From contig NC_067196.1 in NCBI RefSeq assembly GCF_000699445.3, positions 2,356,001-2,420,000 of the forward strand: a stretch of DNA of 64,000 nt. Reading direction: 5' to 3'. A program made the translations under genes and the position numbers. Positions 53,801 to 63,178 of this stretch are shown one piece after another (the stretch's first letter is position 1; the number at the start of each line of letters is the position of its first letter). The notes under the pieces are model-generated. The model searched no databases. It worked only from the letters and a program-made list of their open reading frames with translations, and was not told the origin of the DNA. Source of the DNA: Schistosoma haematobium. Its lineage: Eukaryota; Platyhelminthes; Trematoda; Strigeidida; Schistosomatidae.

Positions 53801-56800
53801 TATTCTAATTTTCTGAATTCTTCATGTCCCTTTCTTTTTTCTCTCTTCAAATTTATTTCACTGGTTTATAATCCTTGAACAACATCTTCAAACCTTAATC
53901 TTTTCGATTACTACTTATACTTTCACTACCTCTACCACTATGGGATTCGAATCAACAATTGTATCTCTGTGCTAATGTGTTATGGTAGCTCGAACTGATG
54001 TACGTAGGTACGAAGTTCTACGTTGTTACTGACTGACTGACTGATTGAGTATGGACTTTACCAAGAGTATGCATTCATGAATCTACCAGAGATTGAGTCC
54101 TGAACCTTCAGTTCTCATTCAGAGAGCTTAACCTTTACATTACTCAACACTTATTGATGTACATGTTCAACATCGATTAATTTACTAAATTGTGCAACCA
54201 CATTGCAAAATATTTGAGATCATGAACCGAGACCGAAGGCCCTGGGTTCGAATCTCGCGGGGTGCGGGATCGTGGATGCGCACCGCTGAAGAGTTCCACA
54301 ATGGGACGAAACGATCGTCCAGTGCTTCCAGGTTTCCAAAGGTGGTCTAACATCAATCGGTTCATGATCTCAATCAAAAACTTAATAATCTCCACAACCC
54401 CTATACTTGCAAAATATTGTTAGGCAGCTCTATCTCATAGTCTATATGGTTGAAGCCAGATAGACGAAGACTAATTAAATTATGAATCCGATATTTGTGA
54501 GCTTAATGAATGTAAATCAGAGATTAAACAGAACATTGTAAGTAAAGTGATTCGTTACATAATAATAGACAGAAAGAGGAAATTCAACTGACATATGATC
54601 ATCACTGGACTTAAAACGCATCCATGTACACAAAACAAGTTATTTAGTTTGTTTGCTTTGATGACAATATTCAACTAAACTCTCGTCCTATATTTTGTGC
54701 TAGTTAGTAGTATTGGGTAAGGGATACCTGTGATCTTGATCGGACGGATCCTTCTAGTAAAGTTCAAACCCATGTTAACCAGTTTCACAGTATGAAACCT
54801 TACCATTGAGTTATTCGAGGAGCTACAGGCTTCTTGTAAGAGTGATATAACCAGATTGATTGATCACAATCGTATTATTTTCTCAACAAGATACAAGCTT
54901 AAATTATAGTAAATTGTTACACCTTGAATAGATTAACTAGTTGAAATTACAAATAGAAAGAAACGAGCATCCTATATCTCACTGATGATCATAATAGATC
55001 TTTACGAGATTTAGCTTATTAATCAATGGTGACAGTTATCATATCCCAGTACATAAAATATAGACTTGACAAATGCAATGATTATTAAAACTTCCTTTCG
55101 TTTGCACTGGAATCGTTCCGTTCAACAGGACAAGATACTATTAAAAGTAGTATATTTCTATTTTATTTACTACGAACAGGAAGGTAGTGTTATAACTTGT
55201 GCCCTGTGTCCCCTATCAATGTAATAATGTCATGATACCGCCAATTAGAGAACAATGAATTATGACCAATGATGCATAAACCAGTACAAGTCTAGAGTCT
55301 TATCGGTCCTGCTTCCTGCCTAGCCTTGACTGTCAAAGTTCAGAACACCAATCTTAGCTTCTGCAATATGAATCATGTACTTCAAACATACTGGGGTTCA
55401 TATACACCAACCAAACAGACCACATCGTACCAGAAAATAGAAAACAACATTTGTAGAAGAATTGGCCAGATGTAGCTGTGAATAAGGGAGGTAGTAATCG
55501 ATAGACAGGGGGCATAACCCAAGAATGGTAAGTCGTATAATAATAGTTTATAGGTCAAAATAAAGCTTATAATAATAAGAATATGAATATGTATAGTTTA
55601 GTTATTAAACAATTATACGATAAAAATATACGTTTAGTATTGGTCCAGAAATAGATTACAACAGTTACCATTCATTATTCTCATCGAGATATAACTGATA
55701 AGTGACTTAATGATAATCATCATAATACTAATGAAAACTAACTTACTCGATGGACAATCAGAAGATGAACGAGGTTGTAACGATGTTGTACTATTAAGTT
55801 GATGAACAACATGTGAATTCAACTGTTGATGATGTTGTGATTGTTGACTGTGAATATAATGATTTGTGGAATTGTTTACATCATTATTAATAGTACAATG
55901 TGAAGAATGAACACGATTTTGTAGTTTTGATAATCCATTAGGTATATTTCCTAATATCAGAAAACAAACAAACAAGCAAGCAATCGGTTGTAATTGTACA
56001 AACAGATTGGTAAAACGTAATCTTTTTTTTCTATCTTTCAAACGAACTATAATTTATGGACGAACTAATCAGAATCACGATAACAGGTCTTGGATTTCGG
56101 CGCGAAATTCATTCATTTATTTGGCTAAATAGAATCTTGGCATTTTAGCTGATATCAGTCCATGATGAAAACTCGATATAGAATCTTTATGCTTAACGAT
56201 CAACTGTAAATCACAATCTTATTCCTTGATACAGGGTTAAAACCCTCATTTAGCCCTAATCAGTAGGTGGACATTCTCAAGGCTATTTTAGCATCGTTCA
56301 AAGGTCATCTCCATATAATCTCACCCTATTTTCTTCTAAACGAGGTTTACACACTGATTCACACTTACAGGGTAGTAAACGATGATATTGAATCTCAAAA
56401 TTTGTTGGCTAGTAAGTTGTCATCACATTAACTTCATCTGAAGCCCTTCTAAAGTTACTTTCGGTCCTAAGCCCACGTAAAGGAAGAAGATTGATATGTG
56501 CTACCAACATCATCACGTAGAAAAGAACTTAATGAAATGCCAACAGGAAAAAATCACACTAAATTACTGATTTGATGATATCAGTAACCTTTATATTCTA
56601 ACAAAATCAAGTCTGTAATCTCATGATCTAGTTAATAGATTATCTCAAGTTTACAATGAGTCAGTTTACTTATCTAGTATACAGTTTATACTCTATCATA
56701 TACAAATGTATGTTTTATATTTCACCATATGAAAAACAGCGAGACTATAAATTATGGATCGATTTGTGTGAGGGCTACGATACTGCTCGGGAGCCCGGAC

Positions 56801-59537
56801 CGAAACAGGTGGTTTTCTTATGGGGGTACACCCTGAGTCTTCGACCTAAATGTCTAATCCAAAAGATAGTGGGGCAACGTTAGGAGATGCAGTCGCATGC
56901 TAGCCGTTGACCAACAAAAGGGTCAAACGCCATTTGTTTTCCTAGGACACTGGAGCACATGTGCACCATCGGTTTGAGATAGGGATTTTTCAACTCTCCT
57001 AGGTGCATCTCGCATATCCACCAACCTGGTTTAAGAGCCGGATATTCACTTTCCGTCCTCTCAATTTTGTAACCAACACCACCGACACGAGAAGGCAGTG
57101 AGTAGGACTTCTATGGCAGTGGTTGTATACACGTGTCCATTTGAGATCATTTCGAGAGGGAGAGCTGACTATCCCCCAACCTCGATCTGTTCCTTTTGAA
57201 AATGTCAATTAATCATCTCAGAATTCACTGTTCTTTCATTTACACAGCAATCGTTCTCTGTTCTCGTTCGATTTTCATCGATCTTCTTAATCTTCTACCG
57301 TCAGACATTTCACTTTCGATTAATGATATATACTACTGATATCTATCGACATTAGTAACACACACCACCCTAGTAACTGATTCATTTTAACCTATATAGA
57401 TGACAAACTATTTATAAACTCTTCTCAAAAAAATATTCAATCTCGATAAGTAACTATCTATTCACCTATCTATCTTAAAAATAAATTCTAAAATTAATTT
57501 CCCAATTGAAACATTGAACATATATATCTTCTATTGTAAACAAATGGATTATTGAAGATAAAGGATTTTAATTAAATGATTCTAATGATGATTGCTACAT
57601 TAATCCACTTGTAAAATTCAAACGTTAAAACAAAAACAAAAATTAATATTTAATGAAAACCAAAGAGTAATGAGAGGAATACTTTAGTAAGTTTAATAGT
57701 TGAGATCATGAGTCAATTGAAGTTGAAACATCATGGAAAACCTAGAAGCACTGGACAGTTGTTTCGTCCTACTGTGCGACTCCTCAACAGTGCGTATTCA
57801 CGATCCCACCTCGCGAGATTCGAACCCAGGACTCATAATCTCAACTATTAAAATTACTATAATATCCACAAAACCCCCTTCTGATACTAGTCAGTATATG
57901 CTCACTAGTGACTAGCCTTAAGAGGTATTTCCTGAAGTTCTGGTGATAAGTTGTGACCAGTGAATTTCAACCGGTTCTGTTGTGAGATACTAACTCACTG
58001 AAGACAATAGTGGATGTGTCGTTCAATTACGTAGATTGGTTGAAGTTAGACATTAACACAGTTGGATGTCGGTCGGCTCAGTGGTCTAGTAAGTTAAGTG
58101 CTCGAGCGTGAGACTGATAGGTTCTAGATTCGAATCTCGCGAGACGGGACCGTGGATGTGCACTGATGAGGAATCCCATACTAGGACGAAACGGTGGTTC
58201 AATTGTTCCACGTTCTTCATAATGGTCTATCTTTAATTAACTGATGAATTCAACTATAAAATCCCTTTAAGAGTTGATGAAGTAAGGCAGCAACAAGTAA
58301 CAACCTACTCGACATTGCATCTTGAATTTCGCTCGGAAAATCTTGCGGTTGATTGCTTTGTCAATAGAATATGCTTTTATTGAAAGAATTTGTATGTGTA
58401 TGGATATTATGGTCAAAGGATTGAATAAAAGGGTGCATTAAGAATGAGTCTACAATTAGCTAAACTGATTTAATGATATATTTTTGGACAGGAGGGAGTC
58501 AACAAGTAAAGAGAATCACAATGGCTTTTAATGATTAAGTTAAAGCAAAATCTTCACTATAATGATGACCTAATCTAATCTAATCTAATTAATTAATTAA
58601 TTCTAAAATGAATGAAATAATTGGATTGGTCCCTAAAGAACCGATTAGAGAACTGTTCTAGTAAAGTGGATTGTAGAAATTGTAGACTGTAATAATTTTA
58701 CATTGTGGATTGATTTTAGTTAGACAACCATCAAATAACAAGAAGCAACGAATAACTGTTTTATCTAAATATGAGACTCTTCAAGAGTCCTTGTCCATAA
58801 CTCTTTAGAGAATCGAATCTTTGTTCGTCAAATCTAGAGGCAAGTGCCTAACCACTGGACAACTGAGTCAACATACAATAGTTTTTTTCATCAAAATTAT
58901 TTCACTTCGCAATCCGATTAGTAAACACAAAATCATTTTGAGATCATGAAGCGATCAATATTAGGCCACTATTAAAAACCTGGAAGCACTGGACGGCCTT
59001 TCCATCCCAGTATAGGACTCCTCAACAGTGCGTATTCACGATTCCGCACCCCGCGAGATTAGAACCCAGGACCTATCGGTTTCGCACCAGGCGCCTAACC
59101 AACTAAACCACTGAGCCGGCATCCAACGATGTTAATGTCTAACTTCAACCAATCCACGAAGTTGCGCAACCGTACACCATTATCTTCAGTGAGTCTAGTT
59201 GGTCTAGTTGGCTAAGCGCCTGGCGCGAAACTGATAGGTCCTGGGTTCGAGTCTCGCGGGGCGTGGGATCGTGGGTGCGCACTGCTTATGAGTCTCATAC
59301 TAGGATGAAACGGCCGTCCAGTGCTTCCACGTTTTCCATGGTGGTCTAGCTTCAATTGACTCATGATCTCAACTTGGGAAGAGAAGAAAGTAAAAACAAA
59401 ACACATATCTATTTACAAATGAATAAATCAACTTACCATTACCAGAATTCAATGTTGTACATGATGAATTTGTTTGATAATACTCCTCTGGAAGAACTGT
59501 CGATGCAGATTGATAAGATGAACTAGTCGATATAGAG
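43134..59537 (-). CDS. Unrecognised gene with Trp-Lys motifs (6 exons, 3' part)
   Basis: Spliced on the minus strand: 59437-59537, 55747-55950, 53122-53196, 50676-50782, 48426-48500, 43134-43262. All phases agree and the total is 229 codons plus TAA. The N-terminal half is low-complexity (Ser, Asn, His, Gln). The C-terminal half has [21 protein letters not shown], 11 residues later [12 protein letters not shown], and finally [20 protein letters not shown]. The paired P-x-W-K motifs recall actin-linked proteins such as espin, taperin or phostensin, but this is a weak resemblance. The gene converges on the DOCK gene. Confidence 0.72.
43325..43868. repeat. HS15: full-length head-to-head HS element (~540 bp)
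   Basis: An antisense arm (43325-43470), a central spacer (43480-43640, with TTCAAGAGGCATTTCCTGGA) and a sense arm (43640-43868) with tRNA-like head and a damaged hammerhead (CACAGGAGTTCCACATAGGACGAAACG). This is the best view of the complete layout. Confidence 0.72.
44636..44855 (+). repeat. SR2-like RTE fragment with associated GC-rich repeat
   Basis: The right part (44756-44855) encodes [20 protein letters not shown]. The left part (GTTAGCGTTTTTTAGCGAG, GGATGGAGTCGCTAACCC) recurs at 38575-38700 after the DOCK gene. Confidence 0.6.
44856..45275 (+). repeat. LINE RT C-terminal remnant, different subfamily
   Basis: It encodes [40 protein letters not shown] and, after a frameshift near 45080, [20 protein letters not shown]. 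It is clearly related to the main LINE's C-terminus but divergent. It is fused at 44855/44856 to an SR2-like end. Confidence 0.75.
45351..46001 (+). mobile_element. LINE insertion with 5' inversion (twin priming), 15-bp TSD
   Basis: ATTATTATTATTTCA flanks it at 45336-45350 and 46002-46016. The left 540 nt is LINE 5' leader in minus orientation (as at 18400-18950). From about 45896 the last ~105 nt of the LINE run in plus orientation to CTGACTGACTGA. The whole coding region is missing. Confidence 0.85.
46110..46172 (+). repeat. Family D, tail fragment
   Basis: Only the last ~60 nt (GTGGCGCATATGTATCTGG to GTGTTCAAACAAATAG). Confidence 0.65.
46586..46612 (+). repeat. (AAGT)n microsatellite
   Basis: About 6.5 AAGT units. 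It equals the tail repeat of SR2-like elements and abuts an SM-alpha relic. Confidence 0.8.
46616..46890 (-). repeat. SM-alpha-type SINE copy, diverged
   Basis: Antisense copy with GATAGCAAGCAGTG, CTCGTCAGTTGCAT and a tRNA-like complement (TTATCCACTTAGCTATTGAG). Many changes in the hammerhead region. An (AAGT)n run precedes it. A second, 75-bp truncated copy lies at 47896-47970. Confidence 0.6.
47225..47752 (+). repeat. Family D, diverged
   Basis: A near-complete sense copy with many changes (GCCGAAGGTCAGGAGAGTCC start, tail CAAATAAGTAAATAATAAAT). A short GATAACTACCACTGGCCTCATTG insertion near 47661 is shared with 50065 in inverse orientation. Confidence 0.65.
48078..48180 (-). repeat. HS16, truncated
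   Basis: Tail plus part of the hammerhead complement only (ATGAGTCAATTAAAGCTAGAC to ATTGTGGGACTTC). Confidence 0.5.
48426..48500 (-). CDS. Minus-gene exon m5 ([10 protein letters not shown] motif)
   Basis: Acceptor TTATAG; donor gtttgt, a less usual but legal GT. It has 25 codons in phase 0: [20 protein letters not shown] then QLNKM. The open frame runs on into the intron, so the donor was set by phase with m6. Confidence 0.7.
48580..48880 (+). repeat. HS17
   Basis: The spacer end, a tRNA-like head (CCAGCTCAGTGGTCAAAAGGTT, GGGTTCGGATCCCG) and CTCAGGAGTCTCATACTAGGATGAAACGG. The core is broken (CTCAGGA). The tail ends ACAAAACCTCTCTGG. Confidence 0.6.
49030..49225 (+). repeat. SM-alpha relic, strongly diverged
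   Basis: CTGATAAGTC...AAAAGGACGAAAAGC is followed by ATGCATATATGCAAC and AGAGATTAATC, in the same permuted order as at 7410. It is recognisable only by that comparison. Confidence 0.35.
49550..49680 (-). repeat. HS18, truncated
   Basis: It has the outer end (TTTTGTGGAGATTTCAGTAA), the tail and the hammerhead complement, then stops. In minus sense the core reads TTGACGA. Confidence 0.5.
50003..50530 (-). repeat. Family D, diverged
   Basis: A near-complete minus copy. It shares the internal CAATGAGGCCAGGAGTAGTTATC insertion with the 47225 copy, so the two belong to a subfamily. Confidence 0.65.
50676..50782 (-). CDS. Minus-gene exon m4 (PDWK motif)
   Basis: Acceptor ATATAG, donor gtaagt. It encodes [19 protein letters not shown] then [16 protein letters not shown]. 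The Pro-Asp-Trp-Lys followed by a basic helix is the first of two similar motifs. Confidence 0.75.
50818..50872 (+). repeat. (AT)n microsatellite next to exon m4
   Basis: About 27 AT units, starting 36 nt upstream (in minus sense) of the acceptor of minus-gene exon m4. Confidence 0.85.
50900..51410 (-). pseudogene. Penelope-like element fragment, GIY-YIG endonuclease end
   Basis: On the minus strand 51410-51106 encodes [37 protein letters not shown] and [10 protein letters not shown]. The YIG with CSCG upstream is typical of Penelope-like GIY-YIG domains. The frame changes near 51090 and continues as [20 protein letters not shown] to about 50900. It lies antisense-free, i.e. sense, in the intron between minus-gene exons m3 and m4. 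Confidence 0.75.
51449..51945 (+). repeat. Family D
   Basis: A sense copy starting with a run of nine C's and ending GTACCAATATTTATATGTTG. Some internal deletions. Confidence 0.7.
52675..53006 (-). repeat. Family D, 5'-truncated
   Basis: It runs from the tail complement to AACTCTCCATGTCCATC, where it stops. About 115 nt before minus-gene exon m3 in + coordinates. Confidence 0.7.
53122..53196 (-). CDS. Minus-gene exon m3
   Basis: Acceptor TTTCAG, donor gttagt. It has 24 codons with a split base at each end: [16 protein letters not shown] then TIFNQFNI. It is short, but its phase joins both neighbours. Confidence 0.65.
53330..54046 (+). repeat. LINE 3' fragment with 147-codon open remnant
   Basis: It starts within the RT C-terminal part (TTATGGCAGTGAAATATGGCC) and keeps an open frame 53365-53808 ([36 protein letters not shown]). 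It ends with the 3' UTR and (CTGA)n at about 54046. Confidence 0.8.
54215..54406 (+). mobile_element. HS19 with 12-bp target duplication and best hammerhead
   Basis: It is flanked by TTGCAAAATATT at 54203-54214 and 54407-54418. Fourteen nt of inverted arm (TGAGATCATGAACC) join directly to the tRNA-like B-box part (GGGTTCGAATCTCGCGG), then the hammerhead and tail. The spacer and A-box half are deleted. Confidence 0.82.
54280..54325 (+). ncRNA. Hammerhead ribozyme motif in HS19
   Basis: GCACCG (54280-54285), CTGAAGA (54286-54292), GTTCC-ACAAT-GGGAC (5-bp stem II with one G-U), GAAA (54308-54311), stem III from ACGATCGT (54311-54318, perfect loopless palindrome), C319 as cleavage base, then CAGTGC, which pairs with GCACCG except one C-A. 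All invariant bases are present. Confidence 0.7.
54715..54900 (-). repeat. SINE-C-like tRNA-related fragment
   Basis: On the minus strand it carries AACTCAATGGTAAGG and ACTGTGAAACTGG like the SINE-C head, with GATCAATCAATCTGG upstream. The hammerhead part is missing. Confidence 0.4.
55188..55693 (+). mobile_element. Solo LTR, family c (uninterrupted copy)
   Basis: TGTTATAACTTG start; it aligns with both halves of the 20656 copy, including TTAAACAATTATACGATAAAAATA. The end is degraded (TATAAC near 55693) and no duplication was found. It lies between the minus-gene exons m3 and m2 and ends about 50 nt before m2. Confidence 0.6.
55747..55950 (-). CDS. Minus-gene exon m2 (Gln/His/Ser-rich)
   Basis: Acceptor ATATTAG, donor gtaagt. 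It reads [16 protein letters not shown]..., then [16 protein letters not shown]... and SDCPS. It is low-complexity, probably disordered. It joins m1 (Gly split) and m3 (Asn split) in phase. Confidence 0.7.
56758..57196 (-). repeat. Family D lacking the tail end
   Basis: It starts inside the family (GATTTGTGTGAGGGCTACG) and runs to about CCTCGATCTGTTCC. It lacks the A/T-rich tail. Confidence 0.65.
57688..58265. repeat. HS20: head-to-head HS element with spacer
   Basis: The antisense arm (57688-57895) has its own terminal tail sequence, followed by the spacer (57895-58070) and a sense arm (58070-58265). The left hammerhead core reads TTGAGGA in minus sense; the right reads CTGATGAGGA with extra bases. 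Confidence 0.65.
58935..59375. repeat. HS21: head-to-head HS element
   Basis: The antisense arm (58935-59125) and sense arm (59200-59375) carry near-identical tRNA-like heads. The short spacer has TTAATGTCTAACTTCAACC. The right core is CTTATGA and the left TTGAGGA, both broken. It lies just below minus-gene exon m1. Confidence 0.7.
59437..59537 (-). CDS. Minus-gene exon m1 (first seen)
   Basis: Acceptor TTCTTAG, one base completing a codon, then [12 protein letters not shown]...EEYYQTNSS...SGN and a final G before gtaagt. It is Ser/Thr-rich with no domain. Earlier exons are expected at higher coordinates, but I found none up to 64000. Confidence 0.65.
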
Positions 59538-59611
59538 CTAAGAATTATGATTGGATAAAACAAATAAATAATGAAAAAAAGTAATTAAATAGATTATTAT
59601 TATTATCAGAA

Positions 59612-60062
59612 GGGTTTTTGTGGAGGTTGTAGTAATTTAAACAGATGAGATCATGAGTCAATTGAAGCTAGACCACCATGGAAAACCTGCACGGCCGTTT
59701 CGTCCTATTGTATGACTCCTCGGCAGTGCGCATCCACGACCCCGCCTCGCGGGATTCGAACCTAGGACCCATAAGTTCAACCGGGTCATTTGTGAGATAG
59801 TAACTCACTGATGACAATGGTGGATATGCCGCTCAATTTCGTGGATTAGTTGAAGTTAAACATTGACACAGTTGGGTGCCGGATCAGTGGTCTAGAGGTT
59901 AAGCACCTGACAGGAGACTGATAGGTCTTCGGTTCGAATCCCAAGAGGTGGGGTCGTGGATGTGCACTACTGAGGAGTCCCACAATAGGACGAGACGGCC
60001 GTCCAGTGCTTCCAGTTTTTCCATGGTGGTCTAGCTTCAACTGACTCATGATCTCAACTGTT
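59612..60062. repeat. HS22: head-to-head HS element
   Basis: The antisense arm (59612-59770) and sense arm (59870-60062) are well conserved. The right motif has CTGAGGA, perfect GTCC/GGAC and ACGGCCGT, but GAGA instead of GAAA. The left lacks the first core residues. Confidence 0.7.
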
Positions 60063-60379
60063 TAGATTATTATTATTAATAATGGCTTTATTCACTATTC
60101 TACTTGTGGTACAATATAGAATTCTCAGCATAAAGTATTTCAGTGAGTTTCCTTTACTTATTTCCTAATCGATCCTGACGATAAATATTCAGTGATAGCC
60201 AATTAAATGTTAGCAGTTCAAGAATCGATATATGAATAATGTATATCCTTTTCGATGCATACTATCAACAACTGTGATGTCTTTGATTGGGCTCTTTCCT
60301 AACACATATACAATGAAAGGTTGTACACATTTCACAAACTCATCCGCACAGGATGCACATACTCCAACAAGAGACTGAT

Positions 60380-60645
60380 TAATTGCAATCCTAAATAACA
60401 ATGGGAAGTTATAAGTAAAAAAAATACCAAGTGAATTAAAACTTCACTCCATTGTACAAGCGAGTGGTTATCAGGACTCAATAGCTAAGCGGATCACGCG
60501 ATGGCGTTTGAATCGAACGGTACGGCGTTCGAGTCCCAGAGTGAACATCAAATCGGGGATGCAAGTACATCCCGTTGACGAGTCCGCAATAAGACGAAAC
60601 GCGCATCCTGGATTCCACTGCTAGCCACTATCCATCTTCGCTTAA
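60380..60645 (+). repeat. SM-alpha-type SINE copy with degraded core
   Basis: Sense copy: GGGAAGTTATAAGT, ACTCAATAGCTAAGCGGATCA, GTTCGAGTCCCAGAG, then TTGACGAGTCCGCAATAAGACGAAACG and CTGCTAGCCACTATCC. The first core C is T and helix I no longer pairs (ATCCCG versus CTGGAT), so cleavage is unlikely. Confidence 0.7.
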
Positions 60646-61554
60646 AACTACTTTAGATAATGTTTGAATTTGATTTACTAATAAAACTAGTATTTGTTAT
60701 TCATTATGATCAATTTCTAAGATAATTATCAGGATTCGAGTAAGTTGATTATATTTATTACAAACTTACTACTGAAATATAATATAAGTAGTTGAACAAT
60801 AAGGATATTTACTTGTAACAAATTGAACATAAACTCCTCCTCTCCCTCATGTTGATATACTTGAATAACTAAGTACAAATTGATGTAATCAATTGTGGGT
60901 TTGGTAGTTTGTATAAGGTGGTTTAGTGATATTACATTGAAGTTGAATAATTCTAAACATTTAGTCGTTACTTAATTAGCTAAGTTGAGCCTTAGTCGGT
61001 CAACCATATAACTTATTGGCTAATCTAGATATTCATTATAAAGTAAGCTTTACATTAATTTATACGACAACATGTATTTAGTCAATGATCTTATTCAACA
61101 TTCATTATATTTGGTTGAAAAGTTCATGGGAATCCGTACTTAGAATGACGTCGATTTTCATATCAACAAGCTATCAGATGAATCCCTAAAGTTTTATTGA
61201 GAAATCATAACTAGTAATCTCAATCATTTCGAGATAATGAAGCAATTATTCACCAAAGACAACACTATATGATAACAAACCCAGTAGATATATATTGTCA
61301 ATTGCTTGAAACTGAAAACATGAACTATTGAATTGTAATTCGGTAGTTTAAAAACACGGTTTATCATGATAGTTGACAATTACGAGTTCTAGATTATCAG
61401 TATGTACTTATTGAGACAATTGAATTTAAGTAAAATAACTATCCACTGTTTTCTGATTTCCAATTATGAATAAGAACCATAAGTATAAAATGATACTTAG
61501 CCAATGCATTTATTAAACCATAGTGTAATATACAACTAGCTAAGAAGTACGCCT

Positions 61555-61845
61555 TAACCATCTCTTCCATTATATTGAGGTAGATACCTGTCTCTTCCCG
61601 ACACGGATTGGTTAGATTTGTTGATGTTAGACATTAACACCATTGAATTCCGGCTTAGTGGTTTAGACGTTAAGCGTTCACGCGTGAGACTGAAGTCCCT
61701 GGGTTTGAATCCCGCGAGCGGGGTCATGGATGCGCACTGTTGAGGAGTTCCACAATAGGACGAAATGGATGTTCAGTGCTTCCAGGTTTACAACGGTGGG
61801 TCTAACATCAATCGGTCCAAGATTTCAATCAAAAACTTAATCATT
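61555..61845 (+). repeat. HS23
   Basis: The spacer is inverted relative to HS1 (TACCTGTCTCTTCCCGACAC). A sense tRNA-like head (GGGTTTGAATCCCGCGAG), TTGAGGAGTTCCACAATAGGACGAAATGG and the tail TCTAACATCAATCGGTCC follow. The core is damaged. Confidence 0.6.
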
Positions 61846-61957
61846 CATTTGACAAATGGTAGGTTGCTTTCATCTTCTTACCATAAATTTAGCATTTAAT
61901 CATAATGAATTGACCTATTTGGTTTTCTATTCAGTAATTAATATTTATACATCCCTA

Positions 61958-62140
61958 CAATGAACATACATGGAAAAGAGGAAGGCCAAAGAACACACTG
62001 CATCGAGAATTGGAAGCAAACATGAAAAAGATAAATAACAAGTGGAAAGAACTATAAAGGATTGTCCAGGACATGATTGAATGGAGAGTGCTAGTGGGTG
62101 GCCTATACTCTTCAACGAGGAGTAACAGGTGTAAATAAGT
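61958..62140 (+). repeat. SR2-like RTE 3' end
   Basis: GGAAGGCCAAAGAACACAC, then AAACATGAAAAAGATAAATAAC and GAGGAGTAACAGGTGTAAAT, with the TAAG/TAAAT tail. A second, shorter copy follows at 62232-62372 in the same orientation. Confidence 0.7.
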
Positions 62141-62231
62141 AAATAAACATAACAAGATACAAGAATAATCATAATTCTATTTTAAATGACCTCCATCATT
62201 ATTTAACATATTTACATAAAACTAACAATAA

Positions 62232-62372
62232 TTATAAATGGAGACAGACATGAGAAGAATGAACAATAATTGGATAGAACTAGAAAGGAAGGTCAAGGAC
62301 AGAATGGATTGGAGAATTCTAATCGGCGGTCTATACTTCATTGGGAGTAACATGTGTAAGTATGGAGGTATC
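62232..62372 (+). repeat. SR2-like RTE 3' end, second copy
   Basis: ACATGAGAAGAATGAACAATAA, GGTCAAGGACAGAATGG, GGGAGTAACATGTGTAAGTA. It has the same 3' end as the 61958 copy, 90 nt away. Confidence 0.7.
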
Positions 62373-62696
62373 AATAATGATAAAAAATGAAACGTTCATT
62401 ATTCATTCATTAAACTTTCTGTTGTAAATCTGTTAGGTTTTTGGCACGATACAATAATGGGCGTTCTCTTGTTTGTTTGTTTGTTTTTGTTAGGCTAACT
62501 GTACTCAAATCTTATAATTACAGTAACATAACTACATCAAGGTTATACAAATTAAAAATGATAGAAATGTTTAATGGACTGTAAACAATTATTTCTCAAA
62601 TTCATTTGATTAAATAAATGATGGACACTATGCTAGAGTGGCACGGATTAGTGAATCTCACAGTTTACAGTATTATTATTTATTTTATTTGAACAT

Positions 62697-63178
62697 GCCC
62701 CCAAATGCCCTGGTATGGCCGAGAGTGGGGTGGGCCCTCCCTCCCTTTCGAAATGCTCTCACACGGCCACGCGTATACAGCCTCTGCCAAGGAAATCTTA
62801 CTCAGTGCCTTCTCGCACCAAGGGTGTTGTTTACGAAATTGAGAGGACAAAAAAAGTGAATGTCCGTTGCTTTAACCGGGTCCCAAACCAATGGTACACA
62901 TGGGCTCCACAATCCTGAAGGAACAAATGGCGTATGAACCAATTATTGGTCACCGGCTACCATGGGACTGCATCTCCTCACGACGCTCCACTGCCTTATG
63001 GATTAGACCTTTACGTCAAAGGCTCGGGGTGTGGCCCCCCTAAGAAAACCACCTGCTTCGGTCTGAGCACCCAGGCAGTATCACAGCCCACACACAAATA
63101 TGATGAAATTTTGTGTGACACATATATATTTGGTGCCCTCTTGTACCAATATTTATGTGTTCAAATAAATAAATAAAT
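62697..63178 (+). mobile_element. Family D inserted into the tail of another family D (TSD ATTTGAACAT)
   Basis: A complete sense copy flanked by ATTTGAACAT (62687-62696 and 63179-63188). That sequence is itself part of the tail of an opposite-strand family D copy, so the two copies now sit tail to tail. Confidence 0.85.

Larger units (their letters stand above)
53197..55746 (-). other. Minus-gene intron m2-m3
   Basis: 2.5 kb. Holds a LINE fragment, HS19, a SINE-C piece and a family c LTR. Nothing recognised in 54419-54714 or 54901-55187. Confidence 0.65.
55951..59436 (-). other. Minus-gene intron m1-m2
   Basis: 3.5 kb. Holds a truncated family D copy, HS20 and HS21. Nothing recognised in 55951-56757, 57197-57687 or 58266-58934 (a (TAATC)n/(TTAA)n stretch near 58570-58600). 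Confidence 0.65.

Noticed and set aside
55634..56041. 135-codon minus frame taken as a whole gene
   Set aside because: Only 55747-55950 lies between good splice sites and fits the phase of the neighbours. The rest is intron read-through.
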